A DNA stretch of 64,000 nucleotides from contig NC_049984.1 in NCBI RefSeq assembly GCF_000003815.2, positions 12,455,186 to 12,519,185 of the forward strand, read 5' to 3'. This document shows, piece by piece, positions 53,301-64,000 of this stretch. The notes beneath the pieces are model-generated. The model was given only the letters and a program-made list of their open reading frames with translations. It was not told the origin of the DNA and searched no databases. The position numbers and the translations under genes are program-made. Within the stretch, counting starts at the first letter, position 1. The number at the start of each line of letters is the position of its first letter. The DNA comes from Branchiostoma floridae. Lineage: Eukaryota; Chordata; Leptocardii; Amphioxiformes; Branchiostomatidae.

Positions 53301-55089
53301 CAGCAAAATTCGTCATGTCTTTCTTGTTTCACCTGGCTAACAGATATGACCTGAGAGATGACACCTGGTCACTGCTGCCTCCATATGAGGAACCATTTCC
53401 CATCATTCCCCACATCATGTTGCTAGGCAACAGCATCCACATGACCTTCCTGGGTCAGAAGGTACTTCATTTCAACACAGAGGACAACACGTGGAAAGTG
53501 TCAAAAGAGGTAGGTCAGTGGTGGGCCTATGCAATGTTCATTGGAAAGGCCCTCCTAAATCTGACAGAGTTTTCCGCTTTGCATGGCAAACTGAGAATCA
53601 GCTTTACCTGAAGAAAACATTTAACTTTTTTAAGCGATTCTCTGATTGGCTGGCAGCTTGTTAGAGGTGATGCCCACAACAGTGGAAACCTCAGCCCAAT
53701 TTATTTATTGATCTTCAGACATGTGGGTAGCCCCTTCAACTTATTGGCAGTTGATTTCCAAGGGGGCCCACTACATAAATAACAAAACAAGACATGTTAT
53801 ATTCAGTAAGACAACCAGAGGACAACAAACAATATATACGATTTAGCAGAGCTACCACAAGATGTACTGCATGGACTGTGGGTGTGGCTCTGTGTACGAG
53901 AATGAGTCACATTATAAAGATACCAACATATACTATTCTCTTTTTTCTTTTTTTTATTCAGCCTTTTCCTGTCAATTTCTTTATGCAATTGCATGTGCTA
54001 TAGTCTCAAAGAACATCTTTCCCATATTAGCTCTTTGATATTCCCCGTCTGTGGGTGTTGTGTTTGCATACTTTCAAGAAACACATAGTTCGACATATCA
54101 TGCTAGAGATGTATGGATACATCACATTGACTTCTATTGTAAAATTGTAAAAGGAGAATGACCTTAAAGCTTCCAACTGAGATATGAACAGTAGAAGCCA
54201 AACCAGACTTCCAATTCTGCAAGTATCCTATCACATCACTTCTGCCTACAACTTGCCATGCTGCACTATTCATGTAACTGTAGGTGTCCACAAACACACA
54301 GTGACAACAATACATCCATTTTCATTGAGGTATAAATGAATGCCCGTTCCCAGCTTGTCCCTGCCATACCACGTGAACCCGGTAGGAGGTACCCTGCTGC
54401 ATGTATGGACAGCGGGGACCTGTTTGTGTGCGGAGGGAGAACACGTGATAAGTTACTGGATACGGGATTCCTGTATGTTGGCGCCGTGAAGGAATGGTAC
54501 TCCATCGCAAAAATGGATAAACCAACCACAGGTCAGACATCGCCTTTGTTAACAGAATTAGGTTAGATTTGCTTCATCTGAGTAAATGGCAAGCCAATTC
54601 ATTGTTTGCTCTAATGCAAGGTACAAACAACATAACAAATAATCATCAAATCCTCCACAATGAAAGTCAAATTTCCTTGGTTCAAATAGACATTGTACAT
54701 ACCACAGCAGATGAAAAGTTTTATTGAGAACTTTTTGGTTGTCCAACATATGAAGATACCTAAATATAACATGTACTATGTGGGTGACTATAAACAAATA
54801 AGGTTGTTATCAGTAATGATTAAAGCTACAGCCTGCAGTAAAAAACATGTTCTTACATATGCGGATACATGGTTCCAATCCTCCCTCCATCTCCATAGGC
54901 GCAGTGTGTACAGTCACCCCCGTCCCGTACGAGTTTGTGAAGGCGTCAGACACACCCAAACCTACAGAGAAGGCTTCTCAGACAGACACAGCACAGGGAA
55001 AAGGAGAAGAGAGGGAAGAAGAGACACCAGAGGGGGCTGGAGAACATGAGGAAGAGGCGGGGGCCGTGGGAGGGGGGCCTCAACAATGA
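47379..55089 (+). CDS. BTB-BACK-Kelch (KLHL family) protein
   Basis: Twelve coding exons join in phase: 47379-47578, 48774-48921, 49530-49715, 50110-50295, 50821-50946, 51187-51286, 51709-51859, 52274-52374, 52795-52984, 53344-53509, 54354-54531 and 54899-55089 (stop TGA). The total is 1923 nt, 640 aa. The start at 47379 (MGQANMDQPALG) is the first in frame; Met at 47394 or 47457 is possible. The BTB domain spans about residues 35-150 (LFTDVTLTVGKTVFPAHR, CPYFEALFSSQM). BACK spans about 155-275. Kelch repeats fill about 305-590 with double-glycine turns (VGGE, VVGGT, AIGGC, VCGGR; one is degenerate, VSGW). An acidic Glu-rich tail follows. KLHL proteins usually bind cullin-3 through BTB-BACK and recruit substrates by the Kelch propeller. 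Intron 6 uses a GC donor. I cannot name the human orthologue. Confidence 0.93.
47718..47817. other. Assembly gap (100 N)
   Basis: Run of 100 N in intron 1 of the Kelch gene. No coding sequence is missing, because exons 1 and 2 join in phase. Confidence 0.99.
48658..48735. repeat. Nested palindrome in Kelch intron 1
   Basis: ACAACGGTCTG pairs with CAGACCGTTGT at the outside, AACTTTCTAAACAC pairs with GTGTTTAGAAAGTT further in, and ACACTTA pairs with TAAGTGT at the tip. It ends 38 bp before exon 2. It is probably a small MITE remnant. Confidence 0.8.
51287..51708 (+). other. GC-AG intron of the Kelch gene
   Basis: Exon 6 ends GCGGAAG and the intron begins GCAAGG. No GT site nearby keeps the frame and the Kelch start (TVGGESAEG then SMKTVNGF). 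The acceptor is CCTCCAG. Without splicing, the frame ends at a TAA about 35 nt past the exon. Confidence 0.75.
53586..53700. mobile_element. MITE family A, partial copy 3
   Basis: GAGAATCAGCTTTACC, GAAAACATTTA, TCTGATTGGCTGGCAGCTTG, TTAGAGG and GTGGAAACCTCAGCCC match the 8602-8806 element in order. The left terminus is poorly preserved. A TTTAGCAGAGCT word at about 53842 may be its displaced right end. It lies in intron 10 of the Kelch gene. Confidence 0.65.
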
Positions 55090-56539
55090 ACTGTGCTGTG
55101 TATTTTCTACTATCAACATACCGTTACATAGACTATTTATGGAGAATTCAAACTGTTCACCAACAAAGACAGAATTGGCCATTGACTCTATGAAATTTTT
55201 GGTTGAAGTCCTCAGTGCTCTTCAGCTATCTTATCAGTGAATATGAATAAATACAAGTATGAGGGTTAAAGGTTTTTCTGAGTTGATATCGCTTCTGTCC
55301 CAAGTGTCAAAAATTCTGGTGAGTCTAGTTTTTTGCATTACTGTTAAGTCTGCATATTGTAATTTACCAACTTAGATGAACCTTCATGCTAAAATACAGA
55401 GATTAATCCAAGCTCCTTGAGATGGACAAGCTTTCATGACAATGAATATTTCATCAATGTTAAGATTTAGTTATGTTTTTATCTTGCTGACTACTTAATA
55501 ATGTGTATATAGCTTTACATTAATCTCTCTCTCTATATATATCTATATATATAAGATGTAAACAAATGAATAATATTTATATAACATGGAGTTGAAAACG
55601 AGATGAAGACGTGCAGGTGAGAAGTTAGGTACATGTATATGATACGAAGCAGTCATACTATGGGACAAGAAATGATGCTGTGTTTGCAAATATTTGATGG
55701 TGAGGACTTTGCTATGTGCTGCTTGTAAGTTGACTGAAAGTACAGATGTGTTAAGCCAAATGGAAAGATTGGGATTGAAAGAGAAGTCTACAATCATCTT
55801 TATGATACTACATGGTGAGATCCTTCTGGTAGGATTACCAAAAATGTCTTTATTCTGATAGATTTCTTGTACAAATTATTCTTCATTAGAATAACAATAA
55901 AAGGTCTGTATTCCTTGGTCATTTATCAGTAGTCTATGGTGTTGAATTCAGAGACTTTGTGGTATGTAAGTATTCCTTTAACCAATGGTAGAACAGTAAT
56001 TAGCAGTTCGGCCAATAATAATGTCAGACCGGCTGCTTGTCCAACATATATAAGCATTTTAATGTTCTATTTTGCATTTCTACAGTGTGACTAAGGGGGG
56101 GCAGGGCTATGGCATGCCATCGGTCTACACTTCACATCCAGACATTAGTATATATGAGTACACTTGCAATATATACAATTCTTGTTAAAAGTAACACTTT
56201 AGATTCCTGTCAATTAATTATTTTTGGCACAACTGACAGGATGTTTGTGTCAATACAACTTTAAAAAGTCAGTAAGATTTTTTTTGGCACAATTGAAAGA
56301 CTGTTCCTCATGATTTTGTCAACCTTAACCCTGAGGATAATCCTGTAATGCAAAAATATGACTTATTTACTATCCTGAGCAAGAACTTGGACAAAGAATT
56401 CACAAGAATAATAAAAATTGTATGTTTCTGGCCATGCTGCAATCTTTGCTTGTCAATCAATCACACTATCTACCTTTGATTCTCACGTCATTTCCATGAA
56501 TGGCCTTATCCTGCATATACAAACCATTTTCACACTGTA
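55090..56539. other. Convergent 3' interval between Kelch and DIPK1-like genes
   Basis: No coding exon is seen. It should contain both 3' untranslated regions. It holds a dispersed ACCAACTTAGATGAACCTTCATGC-type motif near 55368 and a TA/TC-rich simple run at about 55527-55552. Confidence 0.5.
55247..55252 (+). terminator. Polyadenylation signal AATAAA for the Kelch gene
   Basis: A canonical AATAAA lies 158 bp past the stop codon on the coding strand. Another candidate lies near 55896. Confidence 0.5.
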
Positions 56540-59446
56540 CTAAGTAATGCGCTCATTACTTTGCAGTGATTCTGAAAGAATGCTCCTGATTGTTTCTAGT
56601 GTCTTTGCGGATGCCTCGTGTGATTGGTTGTCACTCTCAGATAACGGTCCCACACATTCCTGCAGGGCTTTGTTCAGGCGATCTGCAATGGCGGCAGGAG
56701 GAGACCGTAACAGACCGCCGTACGGGGGGCCGTGTTCCCTGTGGCCTACAAATATCTTCTTGCAGATGGCCTGGATGAAGAGAGGATTTAGATTTTAGAA
56801 AAGTTTCGCAAAAAAGAAATGCCTCAGGGGCAAGCCTATTGGTATACTATTGTTACAAATACATGTAATTTTTGGCTGCTGCCCCAGTAGCTGCAATACT
56901 AAACTAATTCAACAGGAGTCTCTGCTGAGCAGGAAGAACGAGTGCTTGAAGAGAGCTTCATGGTTTGTATAATAGGGCATGAAATAAACACCACACATGG
57001 TCCCAAAGTTGTTTGCAGATGTAAAAAGAATCCTGTTTCCAAGCAAGTTGGTTTAGGGCATATAATTGGGCAGAGTCAACTGAAAAAAAAAGACATACAT
57101 GTATATGCTAGGCTAACCATAGGCTACCCATCTGCTTGGAGATGAGGACATTTAAAGGTAATATACTGCTAGTCTATTCATGCTTAGTGTTCATTTTTCA
57201 ATAACATACATCTGAAATTAGTAATTGAATCTACAATTGAAGATCACGTGACTGACTGCACTATGAACTGACCTGTAAATTGTTGTTTGACCTGTATTTT
57301 GAACATCTCCTATGTCTTAGGTCACACGAAGACTCGCAATGGACAAACTCACAGTCCTCATTTTTTGTGCAGCTCTTTTGTCCCAGAATTGCCTGCATTT
57401 TGGTCTCAAAAAATGCTGTATCTACATCTATCGCTTGTATGGTGAAGTCCGCTGATACGCCGTAGTTTTCATGCTTGACATCGCACAGATGAAGTGGTTC
57501 AGTATACAAAGTATTCAAATCTTCCAAGAATGTTAGGAAGCCAAGTGCAACATTTGCACGCTTGTTCCAGTCTGGTGTTGAAGTAAGTTCTACCGGTAGG
57601 CCTGTTTTGAAGAAAACCAACGGTGGGCTGAGTGTGTCACCAGGTGGGGTATACTCCATGACATACATATGTCCACAAGAGCCATAAATCTTTGGAAAAT
57701 GCTTGTTTCCTTGAAAGTATTGCATCATGAGGTATTCATCCTGCTGTAACAGTGCCCACAGGCTCTCCATAGCTGCTGTACTCATTGTCTCATGATCTTC
57801 CCATGGCATTTGCCACATTTTTTTTACAATTTCCGTTCTGGTGATATCTGGCGTATCCACAACAAAAATTGTTCGTAGCTGATTTTGAACCAGCATTAGA
57901 AAAGTTGCCATGTCTGGCAGTGAGGTGACCATTTTACCTTCATCCTTCATGTATTCTGGCATCAGTGATTTGTAGTCCTGTAGATGACTGTATCTGGATT
58001 TGAGTATGACTTTGTGTGCGTTCCACTCGGCAAGCATGACCCTTTTCCTGTCTTTCTTGTTGTTGAGACATTCCCTATAGATGATTGAATGTGTGGTGCA
58101 CAAATCTGGGCATAGGTTCCCTGTAACCTTGTTGCTGGTGTACTCTTCACACTGTCGATATGAAAAAAAATAGTTCCTTCTGAAAATGGCCTTTTAGTTT
58201 TAATTACTTTTAATTGCCTTTTCTGCTTCTTTCTCACTAATTTAATTTGTTACAATACTATGCTCTCATACTTTGATGTTGTCTTCCTGAGTGTGATGCT
58301 TGTGCCAAAGATTGTTCAACAGTATAATTACAGTTTTGACAAGAAATAGAAGATCTCGTACCTCTGTGAAATATTTCTTCAATGTCATAATTACCCAAAG
58401 CATCACAGATGTTACTAGTAATGATGAAGAGAACATTGGCCTGAAAATACAAATCCATCAAAAGGATGCAAAAGTTATTGGTGCCAACACACACATACGT
58501 ACGACCAAGCACAGCACCATTTCAAAGGTGAACCGTTATTCTCAAAGGTAAAATCCTTGAAAGATCACCCTGCAAAGGTATTTATCAATCTATGATTGAT
58601 AAAGTCAAGCCAACTCTCTACAGAATACTGTAAGGCACACATAGCGAGCTTTATAGAAGGAAATGTACTTAAAGGTAAACTTTCTGGGCTGGACTCATCC
58701 TAAAAGTTTTAAGTTTAGAATAGATTAATATGAATCATATTGTAAACATTGTATTTAAGATAGCCGAACACAGTATTTATCTGCGAACCCCGGGCCCATG
58801 ACGCGGGTACATAAAGTCAGATACATTTGTTGAAGGAGAGGTAAAAACCTTATTTGCGGGGCATCCAGATGTAACCTGTACTGCGTGGTTTGGATTGCGA
58901 AAGTTTTTACTTCATGTAAAAATGCGCCCCATTACGCAACTGCCCTTCTACTGTGGGCCGGCTGCAGTTATGTGACCTTCAATGTGGGCATGAGAGGGCT
59001 ATGCGCCGACAGGATTTTGTTGTTTTTCAATATTTTGTGGCTTGTACCCTGAACTCGAACATATCCGTTTTTGGTAATTCTGAAGTGCACCCTACTATAT
59101 TTTTTTCTGCGTCGAAGTAAGTCACCTTGAGGCCCTTAACTATAGAATCCCCATGGGCTGAAAACTGTGTTCTGCTACCTTAAGTTTAACAGTGTTTGAG
59201 CAGCGGTGCCCCCCTCCCCCTTGCAAAGTCAAAGAACGTTATCAAGTATACATCAAAGAGTAAATAACACAACTGCATATGTCTATGGCACCATACCAGT
59301 TTAAGTAGTGTAGTTCTCGCCTCCTGATCTGAACAGCTTTGCGATTTAAACTTCCTGGCCACATACAGAACTGCGACTAAGAGAAGCGAAACCAAAAGTC
59401 CTGCGAACAAAAACTTGCGTCGCTTCCGGGGTTGCCATCGCGCCAT
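56540..59446 (-). CDS. DIPK1/FAM69-like type II membrane pseudokinase
   Basis: Three coding exons join in phase 0: 59297-59446, 57273-58151 and 56540-56770 (stop TAG). The total is 419 aa, the length typical of FAM69 family proteins. The start is the ATG at 59446 (MARWQPRKRRKF). Basic residues precede one hydrophobic anchor (residues 11-30), as in the ER-resident type II FAM69 proteins. A Cys-rich luminal segment follows (C38, C51 and the NLCPDLC word). The kinase-like domain has a hinge-like MYVMEY (212-217), a catalytic-loop-like CDVKHENYG (273-281) and AIDVD (290-294) in the place of DFG. A second Cys cluster lies at about 311-333, and a helical C-terminal exon ends the protein. Family members (DIPK1A-C) are poorly understood secretory-pathway kinases or pseudokinases. 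I cannot choose among paralogues. Reading through exon 2 would give an early stop at 57261, but CAG/GTCAGT there is a strong donor. Confidence 0.9.
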
Positions 59447-59877
59447 GATTTCAGGCCACGGTGCTGGTTTGGGGGCACCAAAATCATCAACAACATTTCT
59501 GGCTGACGACCGGTACACGAAAAACTTTACACGTCTCTTTTACATCGTGGAATAGAGGAAAAGATGCACTAGCAGTTGCCGCCCAAACTTCAAACTCTGA
59601 TCAGCCTAGAACTCTGAACTCGGTACGTCATTCTTGTGGGCCGGACCATTTGGCCGTATAGGGGAGTTGATATAACGGTAACGTTTAATATTTTTACCTG
59701 TCAAGTTTTAATTATGTTTAAGTAATGACAAACCGTTATGACAACATATAACGTTACACCTCGGGGCTGGTCATTAACCCTTAACGTTAATTGTTGTACT
59801 CCCAAACGTATCTTACTGGGAATATTACAACAAACAATCGTATGTTGGAAGCCCTTGTTTATAGCGGTGCCCTGTCG
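59447..59877. other. Upstream region of the DIPK1-like gene
   Basis: Probably contains the 5' untranslated region and promoter. The reading frame stays open upstream to an ATG at 59518, which would add 24 residues. The downstream start is preferred because it places the basic residues right before the anchor. TAACGTTA-like words lie at 59679, 59749 and 59782. Confidence 0.4.
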
Positions 59878-59913
59878 GCCAACGCAAGTCTACGAAAGCT
59901 TCACCTTCCGCAC

Positions 59914-60423
59914 TGGAACCGAGTGCTGAAAACAATGGTCGAATCGGCCTCAGCACTCGGCGCCCAGTGCTGAAGAATGTTCAGCACTCGTTTTCCAGTG
60001 CTGATCGGCCTTTCTCCAGTGCTGAAGCTCCCTCAGCACTCGTTTTCCAGTGCTGAAAAGACGTCAGCACTCGTTTTCCAGTGCTGAAAAGACGTTTTCC
60101 AGTGCTGAATGTTCGTCAGCACTCGGCTCCAGTGCTGAACTCGCGGCCCAGGCGGCGACGGGTCAGGTCAAAGGTCACTCAGCACTGGTTACCCAGTGCT
60201 GAAACCGCCGTCAGCACTGGAACCGAGTGCTGATATACAAAAGCTTCGCCTTCCGCACTCGATTTTCCAGTGTTTAGGGGCACTTCAGCACTGGAACACC
60301 AGTGGTGAGAAATCTTCAGCACAGGAAAACGAGTGCTGACATCTTTTCAGCACTGGAACGTTCTTGAAACCAGTGCCGAAGTCTTTCGAGCACTGGTGTG
60401 CTGGAGTGTCCTAGTGCTGAGAG
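59914..60423. repeat. Left array of TCAGCACTSG hairpins
   Basis: About 12 units of the type TCAGCACTCG-TTTT-CCAGTGCTGA. Each is a self-complementary 24-26 bp palindrome with a 3-6 base tip, separated by 2-20 bp of unrelated sequence. Some are half-units. Tips and spacers vary, but the arms are nearly invariant. Confidence 0.9.
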
Positions 60424-61005
60424 CGGTACTTGACGTAATTATTACTGATTAAAAATAAAGTTAAACTTTTGGTTGTGCTATTCAATTTAATGTGTAACTT
60501 GGTGTATGTATAGAGTATAGATACAAAGTACTGAAAGCGGTACAATATACGATACTAATAAAGATGATTTTTCAAGTTTATGCAGTTTTAGCTGGTGTGT
60601 TACGCCAAACGGCGGTTATACCGGCTATATAACGTAAGATAGATACAGATGCAAAAAAGCCTGAATTTGTGTTGTTTTGTGTAATTGAAATGTATAAGGA
60701 ATGGATATCATTAGAACGGGATTGCAAACAACTTCATTACTATTACCGCCCACGTAAAGAAAGCATCACGACGATCGCGAGTATTTTCCATTATCCCCGA
60801 AGGTAATCGACAAATGAACACTGTTATAGAGTTATAGAGGTGTTATAGAGCAGAATGTAACGATAGGTGACGTTTATAATCCAGCAATCTTCCGTTTTAG
60901 TCGAGCAAGGACGTTATATAACGTCCTTGAGTCGAGCAAAGGACGTGTCGTAACTCCAAATTTATAATACTGTATACTAGTATGTCAGAGTCTAGTCTCC
61001 CGCTC

Positions 61006-61228
61006 TCTCAGCACTCGGTTTCCAGTGCTGAAGCCGGCGTTTCCAGTGCTGAGAGCGTCAGCACTCAGTTTCCAGTGCTGACGAACATTCAGCACTCGGT
61101 TTCCAGTGCTGAAGCCGGCGTCTCCAGTGCTGAGAGCGCGTCAGCACTGGTTTTCCAGTGCTGACGAACATTCAGCACTCGGTTTCCAGTGCTGAAGCCA
61201 TCTTCAGCACTGGTTTCCAGTGCTGAAA
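61006..61228. repeat. Right array of TCAGCACTSG hairpins
   Basis: Six full palindromes and two half-units of the same type as the left array. A segment containing CAGCACTCGGTTTCCAGTGC followed by TGAAGCCGGCGT is duplicated within it. Confidence 0.9.
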
Positions 61229-61269
61229 AAGGAGGGTGAAGCTTTCGTAGTTTTGCTCGGCCAACCCTA

Positions 61270-61345
61270 ACACTCAGGGTTGACTATCGCGGCAAAGCCT
61301 AACGATATCACTTTGGGCTGTGCCCCGATAGTCAACCCTGAGTGT
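61270..61345. repeat. 20-bp perfect stem-loop
   Basis: ACACTCAGGGTTGACTATCG and its exact reverse complement are separated by 36 bp. It abuts the end of the hairpin-array element. Confidence 0.9.
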
Positions 61346-61535
61346 GAGGTGTCTCGGCCAGGCCAGTGCGTGCTCATTTCCGAGCTTTGCGGAGTGATAC
61401 ATCAAAGCGAATGTTTGCCAACCAAATGCGGTCCAATCGTCGTTGTACAAGGTGACATTGATGTATTACTCCGAGTGGACACTAAAAGAGATCCGAGACA
61501 AAAAAAATAAACAGCTGCATGGACGCATGTTTTTA

Positions 61536-63205
61536 GGGGCCCAAAATGGCATTTTTGCAAAGGCGCGGACCTGCGGAAAGTTTTCGGGGTCCAAAAATGA
61601 AATTTCCCCAGACCGGCCGACATGGCCCGTTTTGGGCCCAAAATGGCATTTTAGCAAAGGCGCGGACCTGCGGAAAGTTTTTGGGGTCCAAAAATGAAAT
61701 TTCCCCACATCGCCCCGAATGGCCCGTTTCGGGCCCAAAATGGCATTTTTGCAAAGGCGCGGACCTGTCGAACATTTTTGGGGTCCAAAAATGAAATTTC
61801 CCCAGACCGGCCGACATGGCCCGTTTTGGGCCCAAAATGGCATTTTTGCAAAGGCGCGGACCTGTCGAACATTTTTGGGGTCCAAAAATGAAATTTTCCC
61901 AGATCGACCGACATGGCCCGTTTCGGGCCCAAAATGGCATTTTTGCAAAGGCGCGGACCTGCGGAAAGTTTTCGGGGTCCAAAAATGAAATTTCCCCAGA
62001 CCGGCCGACATGGCCCGTTTTGGGCCCAAAATGGCATTTTAGCAAAGGCGCGGACCTGCGGAAAGTTTTTGGGGTCCAAAAATGAAATTTCCCCACATCG
62101 CCCCGAATGGCCCGTTTCGGGCCCAAAATGGCATTTTTGCAAAGTGCGCGGACCTGTCGAACATTTTTGGGGTCCAAAAATGAAATTTCCCCAGACCGGC
62201 CGACATGGCCCGTTTTGGGCCCAAAATGGCATTTTTGCAAAGGCGCGGACCTGTCGAACATTTTTGGGGTCCAAAAATGAAATTTTCCCAGATTGACCGA
62301 CATGGCCCGTTTCGGGCCCAAAATGACATTTTTGCAAAGGCGCGGACCTGCGGAAAGTTTTTCGGGTCCAAAAATGAAATTTCCCCACATCGCCCCGAAT
62401 GGCCCGTTTCGGGCCCAAAATGGCATTTTTGCAAAGGCGCGGACCTGCGGAAAGTTTTTGGGGTCCAAAAATGAAATTTCCCCACATCGCCCCGAATGGC
62501 CCGTTTCGGGCCCAAAATGGCATTTTTGCAAAGGCGCGGACCTGTCGAACATTTTTGGGGTCCAAAAATGAAATTTTCCCAGATCGACCGACATGGCCCG
62601 TTTCGGGCCCAAAATGGCATCTTTGCAAAGGCGCGGACCTGCGGAAAGTTTTTGGGGTCCAAAAATGAAATTTCCCCNNNNNNNNNNNNNNNNNNNNNNN
62701 NNNNNNNNNNNNNNNNNNNNNNNNNNNNNNNNNNNNNNNNNNNNNNNNNNNNNNNNNNNNNNNNNNNNNNNNNNNNNGTTTTGGGGCCAAAATGGCATTT
62801 TGCAAGGCGCGGACTGCGGAAAGTATTGGGGTCCAAAAATGAAATTCCCCAGATCGATCGACATGGCCCGTTTCGGGCCAAAATGGCATTTTTGCAAAGG
62901 CGCGGACCTGCGGAAAGTTTTTCGGGTCCAAAAATGAAATTTCCCCACATCGCCCCGAATCGCCCGTTTTGGGCCCAAAATGGCATTTTTGCAAAGGCGC
63001 GGACCTGCGGAAAGTTTTCGGGGTCCAAAAATGAAATTTTCCCAGATCGACCGACATGGCCCGTTTCGGGCCCAAAATGGCATTTTTGCAAAGGCGCGGA
63101 CCTGCGGAAAGTTTTCGGGGTCCAAAAATGAAATTTTCCCACATCGCCCCGAATGGCCCGTTTCGGGCCCAAAATGGCATTCAAAGGGTCCAAAAAATGA
63201 AATTG
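61536..63205. repeat. 97-bp satellite with higher-order structure
   Basis: About 17 head-to-tail 97-bp units are marked by GGGCCCAAAATGGCATTTTT and GCAAAGGCGCGGACCTG, with a 100-base gap at 62678-62777. Units differ at diagnostic sites (GCGGAAAG or GTCGAACA; CAGACCGGCCGACATGG, CACATCGCCCCGAATGG or CAGATCGACCGACATGG). The first eight run A-B-C-D-A-B-C-D, a 388-bp higher-order repeat, with one inserted base in the second C. Later units follow a less regular order. All three minus frames are stop-free for over 1.4 kb, but 97 is not a multiple of three, so each frame cycles through the same peptide set. I regard them as non-coding. Confidence 0.93.
62678..62777. other. Assembly gap (100 N)
   Basis: Run of 100 N inside the satellite, likely a collapsed array. 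The units just right of it have several single-base losses. Confidence 0.99.
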
Positions 63206-64000
63206 ATGACAAACTAGAATTCGACGAACACATCCCTTCGCCAAATAATTATGCCTTTGTATTACTAAATAGTACCTACCCCAACAGCAAAGGACTGGAT
63301 GAACTGTGTTCCTCACAAACCCACAAATGCTACCAAAAACAAGACTGTGACCACAGATGACCTGGTAGCATCCCTGGTCAATCAGAATCTCTTGCTTGTT
63401 AGAGGATTTTCTCTTGATTCTAAGAGCGTCCAGCTCACAAGGCTCCTCGAGCAAAACATCTGAGAAACAGCTGTGTCCATAGATATAGGTCAAAATGAGA
63501 TACAAATGTATATAAAACAGTTTATTTTTGTTAATTGGCCACAGGTTACAATTAAATGCATCTTTCCATGTAGATTATTATCTAAAGTACCTTTTAGCCC
63601 AAAGCAATGCAAACAAGTTTGAAAGTCCTATCATGGAATCCAGTGGATTCATGAACTTTCCTCATTAATTATGCAAATTAGCTGTTGATTTGCATAATTA
63701 GTATTACATTATGTAAGTCATCACTATCTACCACTCAAAAATCACGACCACAGCATGTTCAGAACAGCCCACTATCATACTCGACCTTCGCTGTGCTGAC
63801 CCCTACTTACCTAAGAAATATTATCAGGATTCTTTCAAGGTTTCTCGAGTTATACATTCCACAAACAAACGGACGCACACACTCGGCCCGCTACCGTCCT
63901 AACGAATAATGCGACGCCAACTATTTTCGAACACAACCTTCATTTCCACAACCGCTACTCAAATACCAAATATCATGAAAATCCATACATAGCTTCTTGA
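63206..64000. other. No supported gene
   Basis: AT-rich sequence. Inverted TTAATTATGCAAATTAGC and TTTGCATAATTAG words occur near 63664-63700. No convincing exon. Confidence 0.45.

Larger units (their letters stand above)
59878..61262. mobile_element. Inverted-repeat-bounded block carrying hairpin arrays
   Basis: The outer ends are inverted copies: CTACGAAAGCTTCACC preceded by GGCCAACGCAA at the left, and GGGTGAAGCTTTCGTAG followed by TTTTGCTCGGCC at the right. Inside each end is an array of short hairpins, and the centre (about 60430-60990) is AT-rich without a gene. No target duplication is evident. It looks like a non-autonomous fold-back-type element. Confidence 0.65.

Noticed and set aside
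57261-57272. TAG at 57261 as the end of the DIPK1-like protein
   Set aside because: A strong donor (CAG/GTCAGT) precedes it, and a phase-matched C-terminal exon at 56540-56770 completes the family length.
58362-58440. Possible middle exon of the DIPK1-like gene (minus strand)
   Set aside because: It has splice-like borders, but in the frame set by exon 1 it leaves a phase that runs into a stop in the next exon. Joining exons 1 and 2 directly is in phase and gives the expected Cys-rich segment and a 419-residue length.
59878-61262. CRISPR array
   Set aside because: The palindromic repeats have irregular, very short spacers, the genome is eukaryotic, and the block is bounded by inverted repeats.
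61533-63233. Open frames of 488-566 codons on the minus strand
   Set aside because: They run through the 97-bp satellite. The unit length is not a multiple of three, all three frames are open, and the translations are the same peptides in rotation, so they are a repeat artefact.

Overview
This 64-kb window is eukaryotic nuclear DNA from an intron-rich animal genome. It has a moderate-to-low GC content, spliced genes with short exons, dense mobile and tandem repeats, and assembly gaps at 22231-22493, 25106-25205, 30999-31098, 47718-47817 and 62678-62777. The gene complement, exon structure and repeat style suggest an invertebrate deuterostome, most likely an amphioxus (Branchiostoma). That assignment is an inference and not proven from this window.

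Three genes can be assembled exon by exon with matching splice phases. (1) An RNF166-like RING E3 ubiquitin ligase lies on the minus strand (37969-46623, six coding exons, 213 aa: RING, C2HC finger, two C2H2 fingers, C-terminal UIM). (2) A BTB-BACK-Kelch protein lies on the plus strand (47379-55089, 12 coding exons, 640 aa), a probable cullin-3 substrate adaptor. (3) A DIPK1/FAM69-type secretory-pathway pseudokinase lies on the minus strand (56540-59446, three coding exons, 419 aa). Genes 1 and 2 are head-to-head with about 755 bp between start codons. Genes 2 and 3 are tail-to-tail.

Bases 1-27861 hold no gene I can support. They contain scattered repeats: a tRNA-derived SINE (about 463-671), several MITE-like inverted-repeat elements (8602-8806, 19708-19853, 20047-20302, 23024-23167, 24259-24443), a pre-miRNA-like hairpin (17018-17087) and a decaying 43-bp minisatellite (26165-26890).

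The most striking object is a 4.9-kb transposon at 27862-32745. It has CACTG-type terminal inverted repeats and an exact 3-bp target duplication (TCG), as expected for a CACTA/EnSpm-like element. Inside are subterminal CCGGA-rich tandem repeats, a 72-bp minisatellite, a nested fold-back element with 14-bp flanking direct repeats, and exon-like segments that may be captured host sequence. A second element of about 2.7 kb, with ACGGGGGCC... inverted ends, nearly fills intron 5 of the RNF166-like gene. The right end of the window is repeat-dominated: two arrays of short hairpins inside an inverted-repeat-bounded block (59878-61262), a 20-bp perfect stem-loop, and a 97-bp satellite (61536-63205) with a four-unit higher-order structure.
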